DNA of 64,000 bases from Kovacikia minuta CCNUW1 (lineage in GTDB: Bacteria > Cyanobacteriota > Cyanobacteriia > Leptolyngbyales > Leptolyngbyaceae), in the NCBI RefSeq assembly GCF_020091585.1, contig NZ_CP083582.1, positions 2,666,001 through 2,730,000 on the forward strand, given 5' to 3'. Below, piece by piece: positions 26,296 to 34,573 of this stretch (within the stretch, counting starts at the first letter, position 1; every line of letters starts with the position of its first letter). Below the pieces are notes generated by a model. The model searched no databases. It saw only the letters and a list, made by a program, of their open reading frames with translations, and was not told the origin of the DNA. Both the position numbers and the translations under genes were made by a program.

Positions 26296-27925
26296 ATGCC
26301 AAAGCTGCGATCGCACTACGTTTGTACCCAATGTGGCGCAGAGTCCTCTCAGTATTTTGGGAAGTGCCCTGCCTGCAATGCCTGGAATGCCCTGGAAGAA
26401 CAGGTAATTCAGCCGCCGCCTTCAGTTGCGGTGCGTTCGGGCGGGGCAGCCGCCACCCGATTAAATTCAAAAGGACGCTCCAAGCTCCAGACCCCAGCCC
26501 AACCCCTGGCATCCCTTACCCTTGCCCAGGTTACTGACCATCCCCAAGCCCGCTTTTCTTCCGGCTATACAGAACTCGATCGGGTCTTAGGAGGGGGCAT
26601 TGTCCCCGGTTCCCTGGTTCTGATTGGCGGCGATCCTGGCATCGGCAAATCAACCCTGCTGCTGCAAATGACCAATCGCCTATCCCAACAGTATCGAGTT
26701 CTTTATGTCTGTGCGGAAGAATCTGCCCAGCAGGTGAAGTTGAGGGCACAGCGGTTGGGAGTGGGGGAGGGGGCAGAGGGCAGAGGGCAGAGGGCAGAGG
26801 AGGAAGACACGGGGTCAGGGGGACACGGAGATGCGGAGATGCAGAGGGCAGAGGGCAGAGGGCAGAGGGCAGAAGGGGGAGATAGGGGAGATGGGGGAGA
26901 TGGGGGGAATTTACTTCAAAACTCAAAACTCTCTGACTCTTCACTCCTCACTCCTCATTCCTCACTTTCTAACCTTTATCTTCTGCCCGAAACCGACCTG
27001 GATACGGTTCTGGCGGAACTGGAGTCGCTAAAGCCCCATGCAGCGGTGATTGATAGTATTCAGGCACTTTACTTTAGTGCGTTAACTTCGGCTCCTGGTT
27101 CGGTAGCACAGGTGCGGGAGTGTAGGCTCTGTGTTGATGCAGATGGCGAAGCGGCAAAATATTACGCTGTTTATTGTGGGACATGTGACCAAGGAAGGGG
27201 CGATCGCAGGTCCCAAGGTACTGGAACATCTGGTCGATACGGTGCTGTATTTTGAGGGCGATCGGTTTGCCAGCCATCGATTGCTGCGATCGGTCAAGAA
27301 CCGCTTTGGGGCAACCCATGAGATTGGTGTGTTTGAAATGGTCGATCGGGGTTTGGAGGAAGTCCTCAATCCCTCTGAGCTATTCCTGGGCAACCGGGAT
27401 GAGTTTTCGTCGGGGAGTGCCACGATTGTTGCCTGCGAGGGCACACGCCCGATCGTTGTGGAATTGCAAGCCCTGGTTAGCCCCACCAGCTATAGCTCGC
27501 CCCGTCGCTCTACCACTGGAATTGAATACAACCGCCTGCTACAAATTCTGGCGGTGCTGGAAAAACGGGTCGGGATTCCCCTTTCTAAACTAGATGCCTA
27601 CGTTGCTTCATCGGGGGGGTTAAGTGTGGGGGAACCTGCGGCTGACCTGGGCGTCGCTATTGCTGTGGTTGCTAGTTTCCGCGATCGAGTGGTCAATCCG
27701 CGCCTGGTGCTGATTGGTGAAGTGGGGTTGGGTGGGCAGGTGCGACCCGTTTCCCAAATGGAACTGCGATTGAAGGAAGCCGCCAAACTGGGCTTTAAGC
27801 AGGCAATTATTCCGAAGGGGCAGACGGTTCCTGACCTGGGCATGGAGATTATGCCTGTTTCCAGGGTGGTGGATGCGATCGCGATCGCCCTTTCCCCGCG
27901 TCAGCAACCTGAGTCATCATCCTGA
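26296..27925 (+). pseudogene. radA: DNA repair protein RadA gene with one extra base and a heptamer insert
   Basis: RadA is a RecA-like/Lon-like ATPase that promotes branch migration in recombination. The first segment (26296-27255) has the zinc finger CTQCGAESSQYFGKCPAC, Walker A GGDPGIGKSTLL and CAEESAQQVKLRAQRLG. The second (27131-27925) continues with LMQMAKRQNITLFIVGHVTK, KNRFGATHEIGVF and the Lon-like C-terminal domain. The frames join after VREC at about 27123-27127: deleting one G of AGGC gives VREC-SSVLMQMAK, and the whole gene becomes 542 codons. Residues 155-224 are encoded by AGGGCAG-type heptamers and have no counterpart in other RadA proteins. Either the gene is broken or the base is an error. 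Confidence 0.88.
26757..26970. repeat. Heptamer arrays inside the radA reading frame
   Basis: GGGGGAG/AGGGCAG units run from about 26762 to 26880, then GGGGGAGAT-type units to 26912, then CAAAACT/CTCACTC units to about 26966. In this frame the AGGGCAG array reads as a 7-residue repeat RAEGRGQ. No frame of the array contains a stop. Confidence 0.9.
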
Positions 27926-28088
27926 TCCCAATTCACCCGGTGAGATATTTTGAAGGCTTATCCTCTGAGGCTTCTACAATCTACACTCCCAAATTTACAA
28001 TCCTAAATGGTATGAGGAGCTGGAAAACTAAATGTTAATCAATGGAAAAGGTGGGCGAGTTCTGCTAGAGCATCGGTACAGTATTTTG

Positions 28089-28155
28089 AGAAACCGGGTT
28101 TCTGGTGAGGATATGCAACGAAACTTGAGCATCTCACAGAAGAAACCCGGTTTCT
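28089..28155 (+). repeat. Large inverted repeat with the DUF2141 start codon in its loop
   Basis: AGAAACCGGGTTTCT (28089-28103) and AGAAACCCGGTTTCT (28141-28155) are reverse complements, each itself almost a palindrome. GTGAG (28105-28109) and CTCAC (28133-28137) extend the pairing inward. The loop 28110-28132 contains the ATG at 28113, and the right arm lies inside the coding sequence. It could control translation or be an inserted palindromic element. Confidence 0.75.
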
Positions 28156-28601
28156 GTACCGGCGTTCTAGTAACTCTGGCAGGCTTAACCTTTGCGTGCA
28201 GCGCCAAAGCAGACTTCAAGGGAAACCTAAACGTTGAAGTGGATGGGTTACAAAACCAGAAAGGACTACTCTGCGTCAAATTATTCTCTGGCAGCCAGGG
28301 TTTCCCCGATAGCAACGAGAAAGCCATCAAACGGCAGTGCGTCAAAATCAGCGACATGCCCATGACCTTTTCCTTCAAAAATTTGACATCCGGCAGCTAT
28401 GCGGTAGCGGTTTACCATGACCTAAACGGTGATGGCAAACTCAACCGCAACTCCCTTGGCATGCCCACCGAAGGCTATGGTTTTTCCAATAATCCCGCCC
28501 CCTCCCGCTCCGGGCCTCCTAAATTTGGCAACTGCGTTTTTCTTCTGGCTGGCCCAAATACCAGGGTCAACATCCAGATGAAGTACTCGGTTGGGAGTTA
28601 A
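28113..28601 (+). CDS. DUF2141 secreted protein
   Basis: The 162-residue protein has a signal peptide (TGVLVTLAGLTFACSAKA) and a single DUF2141 beta-sandwich domain. The domain is marked by LNVEVDGLQNQKGLLCVKLF, the SYAVAVYHDLNGDGKL motif near residue 93 and GMPTEGYGFSNN. Four cysteines in the mature part could form disulfides. The family is exported and of unknown function. The ATG at 28113 follows GGTGAGG and lies in the loop of an inverted repeat. The first residues MQRNLSISQKKPGF are partly encoded by the right arm of that repeat. Confidence 0.85.
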   Translation: MQRNLSISQKKPGFCTGVLVTLAGLTFACSAKADFKGNLNVEVDGLQNQKGLLCVKLFSGSQGFPDSNEKAIKRQCVKISDMPMTFSFKNLTSGSYAVAVYHDLNGDGKLNRNSLGMPTEGYGFSNNPAPSRSGPPKFGNCVFLLAGPNTRVNIQMKYSVGS

Positions 28602-28715
28602 TTTTTAACTTCTCGTAAGGGCTTCGCATTCGGCAGGTGTGCTTGCGGTTATGGCAAAGGTTTTCACCCAGATGCTAGTTCCTACAAATTATCGGTCTTA
28701 TTTTGTTCTCGTCCC

Positions 28716-29462
28716 TTAACGATGGGTCACAAACTCCAGATAGGTACTGCTCAGTTCCTTTACCGCTGCTTCATAAAACTGTTTACCGTGTTCTGGAGTT
28801 GCTAATGCTGGATTGGAACCCATGCGTCCATCCGGGTAGCGCCGCCGAAAGTCGATCGCCCCATAAATCCGGTGGTCTTGGGAAACTTCTGGGTTCAGGG
28901 GTGCCTGCTTAATGGCTTCTGGATAAACATATTGGGTCAACGCGACCTCACTGGGGGTGGCGTGGGAGCCTTCCTGGTCTCCGTAGAGTTCCTTTGCCAG
29001 CTTGTAGACTGAGCTACCCATGTACCAATTACTGACCTGGCACTGCACCTGATCTGCCTGGGGGAAATTCAAATCAGCCAGAGTTGCGTAGACTTCGGCA
29101 AAGGCAGCTCTGAGGGTTGCGACATTGCCCCCGTGCCCATTAATAAAGAAAAATCGGGTGAATCCGACCTTTGCCAGACTAGTCACGTAGTCCCGGATCA
29201 CTAGAATTAATGTACTGGGGCGCAGGCTGACACTGCCTGGAAAGGCGGTATGGTGTAGTGCCATGCCAACATTTATGGTGGGACCAACTAGCGCATGGGT
29301 GGCTTCTCCCACCCCACGGGCGATCGCTTCGGCACAGATCGCATCCGTTCCAATCAAGCCAGTGGGTCCGTGTTGTTCTGTCGAGCCGATCGGGAAAATA
29401 ATCCCTTTCGATTCCTTTAAATAGGCTTCGACCTCAATCCAGGTACTTAAATGCAGTTGCAT
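28716..29462 (-). CDS. Creatininase-family amidohydrolase
   Basis: Creatininase-fold enzymes are metal-dependent amidohydrolases acting on creatinine, riboflavin-precursor formamides or mycofactocin peptides. The 248-residue protein (ATG at 29462) shows the metal-binding IFPIGSTEQHGP near residue 26 and TDAICAEAIARGVGE. The catalytic centre is FFFINGHGGNVATL near residue 112, and EGSHATPSEVALTQ carries the Glu/His pair near residue 170. All expected ligands are present. The substrate cannot be told from the context; the neighbours are unrelated. Confidence 0.88.
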   Translation of the reverse strand: MQLHLSTWIEVEAYLKESKGIIFPIGSTEQHGPTGLIGTDAICAEAIARGVGEATHALVGPTINVGMALHHTAFPGSVSLRPSTLILVIRDYVTSLAKVGFTRFFFINGHGGNVATLRAAFAEVYATLADLNFPQADQVQCQVSNWYMGSSVYKLAKELYGDQEGSHATPSEVALTQYVYPEAIKQAPLNPEVSQDHRIYGAIDFRRRYPDGRMGSNPALATPEHGKQFYEAAVKELSSTYLEFVTHR

Positions 29463-30129
29463 TCTCCAACTTCCTGACAAAATCTTTGCTTCTACAGGCT
29501 ATACCCTATCGCTTCTCTCAGTCGGAATTCCAGCAATTCCCAACCCGAACCAAACCTCAAGATTTGCATTATCTTGATAAGAGTTCTCCTCACTCCGCTT
29601 AACAATCGCTAGAATAGTTGGTACAATCCGATACTTAAGAACGTTAATTGAGTCCAGCCCGTTGCATTTTGGTAGTAAATGGAGCATTCGAGGCACGATG
29701 GCTGATTTATCAGAAGTTCATAGGCAATTGTTTTTAACCCAACCCTGGCTAACTTTGGTATTTCCTCAAATCTTAGATAGTGATCGTTGTAGGATTTTCT
29801 CAAGTCATTTGAGTCAAGTTTCTTAAACCTTGTTAGCTTTGCCTAAATAATGACTTTAATTGATGTCCGTCTTTGTCTAAGGCAGCCAAGAATGGCGATT
29901 AAACGTTCAGTCGAGGTTAAAGCTTTTGATCAGCCCGATCAATGGAAAATTCTTCCTGAATCTGTTGTGATGGTCAGACGAAGGGAGCTGTATGGGCCTA
30001 TCTAAATTTTTCTGCTCCTTGGCAGATTCACCCATTCCTCAACACCCCATTAGTAAGTCAAAAGGCGATAGAAATCGCTGGGGTCTCACACGAAGTATTT
30101 GAACAACTCATTGCTCAGGAGAAGCAACC
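29463..30129. other. 667-bp stretch with small decayed-looking frames
   Basis: On the plus strand, 29698-29829 encodes a 43-residue frame (MADLSEVHRQLFLTQPWLTL...). 29892-30005 encodes a 37-residue frame (MAIKRSVEVKAFDQPDQW...). A third open segment in a different frame (AYLNFSAPWQIHPFLNTPL...) runs from about 29985 to 30120. The last two could be one gene with a frame break. None has a family I can name, so the stretch is left unassigned. Confidence 0.3.
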
Positions 30130-30444
30130 ATGCTACACCGCAAGATCTATCAACTGTGCTGCGACGGTCGCGAAGTCTGGATCTTTCTGCGGGACCAGCA
30201 GCGCTGGATAGAGCGGGCAAGAATCCTAGATATTGAAGGTGACCTGGTTACCCTACGTTACGAAACCGAAGAAGAAGAGGAAAACTGCTCCTGGGAGGAA
30301 ATGGTTCGTCTGGAAAGTATTGGCGCAGTAACTCAGAAACTTGCTTCCGTTCCAAAGGGAAATATCGAACCGATGGTATCTGAGGAATGCCCCGAAGCTG
30401 AGCAGATTCCTAACAATCGCTTTCCTGACCCTAATTTAGATTAA
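30130..30444 (+). CDS. DUF6679 family protein
   Basis: The 104-residue protein is a conserved cyanobacterial family of unknown function. The first 75 residues (MLHRKIYQLCCDGREVWIFL, ITLRYETEEEEE-type strand and WEEMVRLESIGAVTQKLASV) form a small beta-rich, RNA-chaperone-like layout, but that is only a resemblance. The C-terminal 30 residues are acidic and Pro-rich, probably disordered. GGAG in CAGGAGAAGCAACC precedes the ATG. A perfect palindrome lies just after the stop. Confidence 0.8.
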   Translation: MLHRKIYQLCCDGREVWIFLRDQQRWIERARILDIEGDLVTLRYETEEEEENCSWEEMVRLESIGAVTQKLASVPKGNIEPMVSEECPEAEQIPNNRFPDPNLD

Positions 30445-30448
30445 TCAA

Positions 30449-30477
30449 GTAGAGACGTTCCGGCGGAACGTCTCTAC
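30449..30477. repeat. 29-bp palindrome, GTAGAGACGTTCC family
   Basis: The 13-bp arms GTAGAGACGTTCC and GGAACGTCTCTAC flank GGC. The element starts six bases after the DUF6679 stop codon and could end its message. A half copy lies at 46076-46088 and a mutated full copy at 51754-51782, so this is a dispersed repeat. Confidence 0.85.
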
Positions 30478-30526
30478 AGATATCACCCGCAAATCTGAAA
30501 CACGACGTAGCGAGACCTAACTCCCC

Positions 30527-30907
30527 TTACAACTCTTGGGTGGTTTCGGTGTAGACGGTTTCATCTTCCTTGCGCCAAGCAGGGTCAACCATACAAATAA
30601 AAACGAGGGGTTCTGCACCGTTGTTGTAAATAGACTGTCTGGCATTGGGGGGAATATAAATCGCATCACCCGGTTCTACGGATTCGGTTTCGCTATTGAT
30701 CGACATCTCTCCCCTACCCCTGAGGATGTAATAGACTTCAGAAGTTTTGAGGGAATGGGGGATGGAGGTTTGACCGACGGGCAAGATCGCCTGCGCCAGG
30801 CTGTAGCGTAATTCGATCGGCTGCTTATCTGGGTGCAACAACTCTCGCAACAACGTTCCATCCCCTGCAACAAATTCTTCACAGGCATTCAGTTTCCGAA
30901 TCAGCAT
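30527..30907 (-). CDS. Cupin-domain protein
   Basis: The 126 residues form one cupin beta-barrel. Motif 1 is SIPHSLKTSEVYYILRGRGEM (one His at the expected place, Glu present, the usual second His replaced by Ser/Leu). Motif 2 is EPGDAIYIPPNARQSIYN, in which the His expected after PP is absent and Asn-Ala-Arg stands there. Metal binding may therefore be altered. The protein is probably a mannose-6-phosphate-isomerase-like or binding cupin of unknown ligand. It lies 8 bp before the next minus-strand gene's stop, so the two are likely co-transcribed. Confidence 0.85.
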   Translation of the reverse strand: MLIRKLNACEEFVAGDGTLLRELLHPDKQPIELRYSLAQAILPVGQTSIPHSLKTSEVYYILRGRGEMSINSETESVEPGDAIYIPPNARQSIYNNGAEPLVFICMVDPAWRKEDETVYTETTQEL

Positions 30908-30915
30908 TTTCGTTC

Positions 30916-31224
30916 CTAGTGGTGAACACTTTCACCGTGGTTACGGTAGAGGTTTCCTGGCGATTTAAAGTCCGGGCAATCAATCGCATCCTCCGTCAAA
31001 GCGATCGAAGGATGGACGGTGCATTTTAGATGATAATCCCTGGTAAAGAATTGACAATTTGCACAGGGAATTTGGTGCATCTGCCGAGCACGGGCGACTG
31101 TATCGCGCATAGCCGCCCAAATACTCCAGACCATAAGAATCACAATTACCCAGGCAAACACAAAACAAAGCGGCACCAGCAACGGTTGAATTGCCCGAAT
31201 CAAGAATTGTAAGAGTTGAACCAC
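30916..31224 (-). CDS. Conserved membrane protein with Cys-containing C-terminal domain
   Basis: A GTG at 31224 gives 102 residues (VVQLLQFLIRAIQPLLVPL...). The protein has a strongly hydrophobic N-terminal half (about 10-38) and then a soluble part CANCQFFTRDYHLKCTVHPS ... DAIDCPDFKS. That part has four cysteines (CxxC, C, C) that could bind zinc or a cluster. Similar cyanobacterial proteins exist, without a known role. The frame is open to 31437, but that part overlaps a heptamer array (GTAGGTGATAGG) and has no conserved look, so the shorter form is preferred. It precedes the cupin gene on the same strand. Confidence 0.65.
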   Translation of the reverse strand: MVQLLQFLIRAIQPLLVPLCFVFAWVIVILMVWSIWAAMRDTVARARQMHQIPCANCQFFTRDYHLKCTVHPSIALTEDAIDCPDFKSPGNLYRNHGESVHH

Positions 31225-31648
31225 AGTAATTAGGGTTGACAGGTGGTCGGGTCGTAGGTGATAGGGGGTAGGTGATAGGAGTAGGGGAGTCCTATTACAT
31301 CCGTTCACTACCAAGCTACCTAAAACCCCCTTTTTCGCAAGTGCTCGTTTACTTTTATTAACCCGACCCACCTTCAAGCGGAGAACGTGCCATTCCTGCT
31401 CAGTCTTCAGCACTTTTAAAGCCCACCTTAGTCCCATCCGATTTGCCCCAATGTAAATCTCTGTAACTTTAAGACAGAATAGCGAAATAAATTAGGCACC
31501 TTAAAGGTTGGCACGCGATCGATTGAGACTTCGGGTAGATGATCTTAGACTGAAAACAAGAATGTGGCTCAGTTTCAAACCGATCGTAGCCAAGTGCCCC
31601 AAACCTAAATACCCCAAATCATCGATAACCAGAGAGGCCATTATCTCT

Positions 31649-33019
31649 ATGAAAGTGACCATGTCCACCACTCCCGCCCAATCTCGCCAGGTCAGGCAAC
31701 AATTGGCGAACCCACAAGAATCGCTGTCCTACGAGTTGGGTAAAGCGGTTCAAGAATTGCCCCCGCTTTATACCCGGCTTCTAGCAGGTGGGATTAGCGT
31801 TCTGGTCTTTGGCGCGATCGGCTGGGCATATTTCAGCAAAGTCGATGAAGTGGCTCCTGCGAATGGTCAACTGGTTGCCTATACCGAAGTTCGCCCCTTT
31901 CGTGCCCCTGCGATTGGCACGGTGCAGCAAATTAATGTAAAAGAAGGAGATACGGTTAAGAAAGGGCAGGTCTTGATCGAAATGGACCCTGGTCTTTCCC
32001 AGACGGAAGTCGATCGACTGACCAAGTCTGCCGAACTCATTCGACAGGATATTGCCCGTCTAGAAGCAGAGAGGGTGGGGGAGCGGAGCACAAACACCCC
32101 CCTGCAAGATCAACTTCTGGAATCCCGCTTGAGAGAGTTTGACACCAAGCAGACAACAGCGAATGCTGAAGCTCAACGCCAACTCGCCACTCGCCAGGAA
32201 GATACTACCCGATTAGCCAGATTACGGGAAAACCTGATCTATGCCAGGGATAGCTTAAGGAACGCCCAAACACGGGAGCGGGCATTAAGTACGCTCAAGG
32301 GAACAGGGGCTGTGCCTCAACTAGACTACATCCGGGCACAGGATGAAGTGACTAACGCCAGGGATAAAGTCGCGACCCTGGAGAAGGAAATAGACGCTCA
32401 ACAAGAAAAAATCAATCAGTCCCAGGAGGCTTACCAGGGTGCAAGAAGTACGGCAGAAGGGCTGGGTTCTCAACGTCAAAGCGAAATTTTGACCCAACTG
32501 AATAAGCGCAAGGAAGAACTGACAGACATCTTGGGTAAGTTAGATTCTGCCAAACAACAGCGCAATCGTGAAACGATCGAAGCCCCCTTTGATGGGACAG
32601 TTTACAATGTCAAAGCAACCCGGGGGCCAGTGCAATCGGGGGAAGAACTGCTTTCTATTCTTCCTAAGGGTGAGGAAATTGTTCTGGAAGCCAAAGTTTT
32701 AAACCGGGATATTGGCTTTATTAGCAAGGGTATGAAAGCCAAAGTTAAATTGGCAACCTTCCCCTACCAGGAATTTGGGATTGTGGATGGAGTAGTGGAG
32801 AAGGTCAGCCCCAATGCGATCGTCGAGAAAGATGTGGGATTAGTCTTCCCCACAAAAATTCGGTTGAACAGGCATGCGCTCGCAGTCCGCGGCAAAGAGG
32901 TAGAACTGACACCGGGGATGGCTGCAACCGCAGAAATTGTCACCCGTCAAAAGTCAATTCTTACCTTCCTGATTGAACCTGTAACCCGCCGCTTTAGTGA
33001 AGCGTTCTCGGTTCGATAG
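31649..33019 (+). CDS. HlyD-family periplasmic adaptor subunit
   Basis: HlyD-type membrane-fusion proteins link an inner-membrane exporter to an outer-membrane channel. The ATG at 31649, after AGAGAGG, gives 456 residues. A cytoplasmic tail (1-45) is followed by one membrane helix (LLAGGISVLVFGAIGWAYF). Half of the lipoyl domain follows (APAIGTVQQINVKEGDTVKKGQVLIEMD), then a long coiled-coil hairpin (about 125-315). The second lipoyl half is TIEAPFDGTVYNVKATRGP (first residue approximate), and a beta-barrel domain comes last. No ABC or RND exporter lies next to it. The serpin gene follows on the same strand, but a heptamer inverted repeat (33030-33112) separates them. Confidence 0.88.
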   Translation: MKVTMSTTPAQSRQVRQQLANPQESLSYELGKAVQELPPLYTRLLAGGISVLVFGAIGWAYFSKVDEVAPANGQLVAYTEVRPFRAPAIGTVQQINVKEGDTVKKGQVLIEMDPGLSQTEVDRLTKSAELIRQDIARLEAERVGERSTNTPLQDQLLESRLREFDTKQTTANAEAQRQLATRQEDTTRLARLRENLIYARDSLRNAQTRERALSTLKGTGAVPQLDYIRAQDEVTNARDKVATLEKEIDAQQEKINQSQEAYQGARSTAEGLGSQRQSEILTQLNKRKEELTDILGKLDSAKQQRNRETIEAPFDGTVYNVKATRGPVQSGEELLSILPKGEEIVLEAKVLNRDIGFISKGMKAKVKLATFPYQEFGIVDGVVEKVSPNAIVEKDVGLVFPTKIRLNRHALAVRGKEVELTPGMAATAEIVTRQKSILTFLIEPVTRRFSEAFSVR

Positions 33020-33029
33020 CGAATCTAAG

Positions 33030-33112
33030 TCAGAGGGCAGGGGGCAGAAGGCAGAAGGAAACAGCCATCCTCTTTCCTTCCTTATGCCCTCTATTTTCTG
33101 CCTTCTGCCAGT
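33030..33112. repeat. Inverted heptamer arrays between the HlyD-like gene and the serpin gene
   Basis: AGGGCAG/AAGGCAG units at about 33031-33060 face their complement (CCTTCTGCC/TTCTGCC) at about 33075-33110. They can fold into a hairpin after the HlyD-like gene and probably act as its terminator. Confidence 0.65.
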
Positions 33113-33204
33113 TACTAAAATCGCAACGATCCCCCCTCTCCCTTCCTACCCATGACATTCTTAAAGGGTAGATGGGTTTTTGGTACGATCGCAGGAGGGT
33201 TGAG

Positions 33205-34488
33205 ATGGGTCAGCTTGAGCTTAGAAGGGTGAGCCGAATTGCCGCAGTCAGTCTGTTGTTGCTTGGTTTGATTGGCTGCTTTCAACCCATCGGGCGAGAA
33301 CATGCCATTGCCAGTCCCCAGCCCAGCCCTCACCAGGAACGTCGTGTAATGAACCCCAGCCAGGAAGTCAGCCCCAGTCTGCTTGCTGCCAACACCCAGT
33401 TTGGCTTTAATCTGTTTTCAACCATTCTCAAGCAGGGGCAGGGCAAGAATGTCTTTGTGTCGCCGACGAGCGTGGCGATCGCCCTCAGCATGGTTTACAA
33501 CGGGGCCAGTGGCACCACCCAAACGGCGATCGCGAAGGCGCTGGCATTGCAGGGGGTTAGCCTGGATGATCTGAACCGTGCCAACCTTGACCTGAAAGCG
33601 GCTCTGCAAAACCCTGATCCCAAGGTGAAATTGGCGATCGCGAATTCTCTCTGGGCAAGGGAGGGAATTCCCTTTCAACCGGACTTTTTGGAACGCAACC
33701 AGCAGTTCTACGGAGCAGAGATAACGAACCTGAACTTTAGTGACCCCACCGCTGTCTCAACCATTAACAATTGGGTCAAGCAAAATACCCAGGGCAAGAT
33801 TGATCAAATTGTGGATACCCTTGACCCTAATGATGTTTTGTTTTTAATTAATGCCATTTATTTCAAAGGTGACTGGACTCGCCCTTTTGACCCCAAAAAA
33901 ACCGCAGAAAAACCTTTTCATCGGTTAAATGGAACCGCCAAAAATCATCCAATCATGTCCCAAAGCGGTGAATACCGCTACTACGAAACGGATCAGTTTC
34001 AGGCGGTCAGTCTGCCCTACGGTCAAAATCGGCGGATGAACATGCTCATCTTCCTGCCAAAAAAATCCGTTAGCCTGGCGCAGTTTTATCAAACCCTGAC
34101 TCCAGAAACCTGGCAGCAGTGGGTTCGCCAGTTGCGGAATCGGCAGGGGTCTGTGCAAATTCCCCGTTTCAAGCTGGAATACGACATTGAACTCAAACAA
34201 GCCCTGTCTGCATTGGGGATGGCAAACGCTTTTGATGCCCAACAGGCAGACTTTTCCGGCATTAGCCGTATCCCTACCAAAATTGATCAGGTTAAACATA
34301 AAACGTTTGTAGAAGTGAATGAAGCCGGTACGGAAGCCGCCGCAGTTACTTCCATCGGAATTCGGGCAACGTCTGCCATGCCCTCCAGTGAACCATTTAA
34401 CCTGGTTGTCGATCGCCCCTTTTTCTGTGCGATTCGGGACAATCAAACCGGAACTCTATTGTTTATGGGTTCGATCGTAGACCCCTAA
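33205..34488 (+). CDS. Serpin-family protease inhibitor, predicted lipoprotein
   Basis: Serpins trap serine or cysteine proteases by a suicide conformational change. With the ATG at 33205 (AGGAGGG upstream) the protein has 427 residues. A lipobox LLGLIGC puts the lipid-modified Cys at residue 25. The serpin core starts near residue 60 (FGFNLFSTILKQGQGKNVFVSP in two parts). The breach/shutter motifs NAIYFKGDWTRPF and PRFKLEYD are present. The reactive-loop hinge NEAGTEAAAVTS, near residue 372, has the small residues required for inhibition. Counting 17 positions from the hinge Glu puts P1-P1' near ATSAMPS, which suggests an elastase- or subtilisin-like target. The end is NLVVDRPFFCAIRDNQTGTL (strand 5B). 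Confidence 0.93.
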   Translation: MGQLELRRVSRIAAVSLLLLGLIGCFQPIGREHAIASPQPSPHQERRVMNPSQEVSPSLLAANTQFGFNLFSTILKQGQGKNVFVSPTSVAIALSMVYNGASGTTQTAIAKALALQGVSLDDLNRANLDLKAALQNPDPKVKLAIANSLWAREGIPFQPDFLERNQQFYGAEITNLNFSDPTAVSTINNWVKQNTQGKIDQIVDTLDPNDVLFLINAIYFKGDWTRPFDPKKTAEKPFHRLNGTAKNHPIMSQSGEYRYYETDQFQAVSLPYGQNRRMNMLIFLPKKSVSLAQFYQTLTPETWQQWVRQLRNRQGSVQIPRFKLEYDIELKQALSALGMANAFDAQQADFSGISRIPTKIDQVKHKTFVEVNEAGTEAAAVTSIGIRATSAMPSSEPFNLVVDRPFFCAIRDNQTGTLLFMGSIVDP

Positions 34489-34573
34489 AGTTAGCACCAA
34501 TGAAGCGTGTGGAATAATGCAGGAAGGCAATCGTCCGATTCTGCCCCACGCGCTTGATTAAGGATGCAAATTT

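Noticed and set aside
26757-26912. CRISPR array or microsatellite in radA
   Set aside because: The unit is 7 bp with no spacers; it belongs to the heptamer family.
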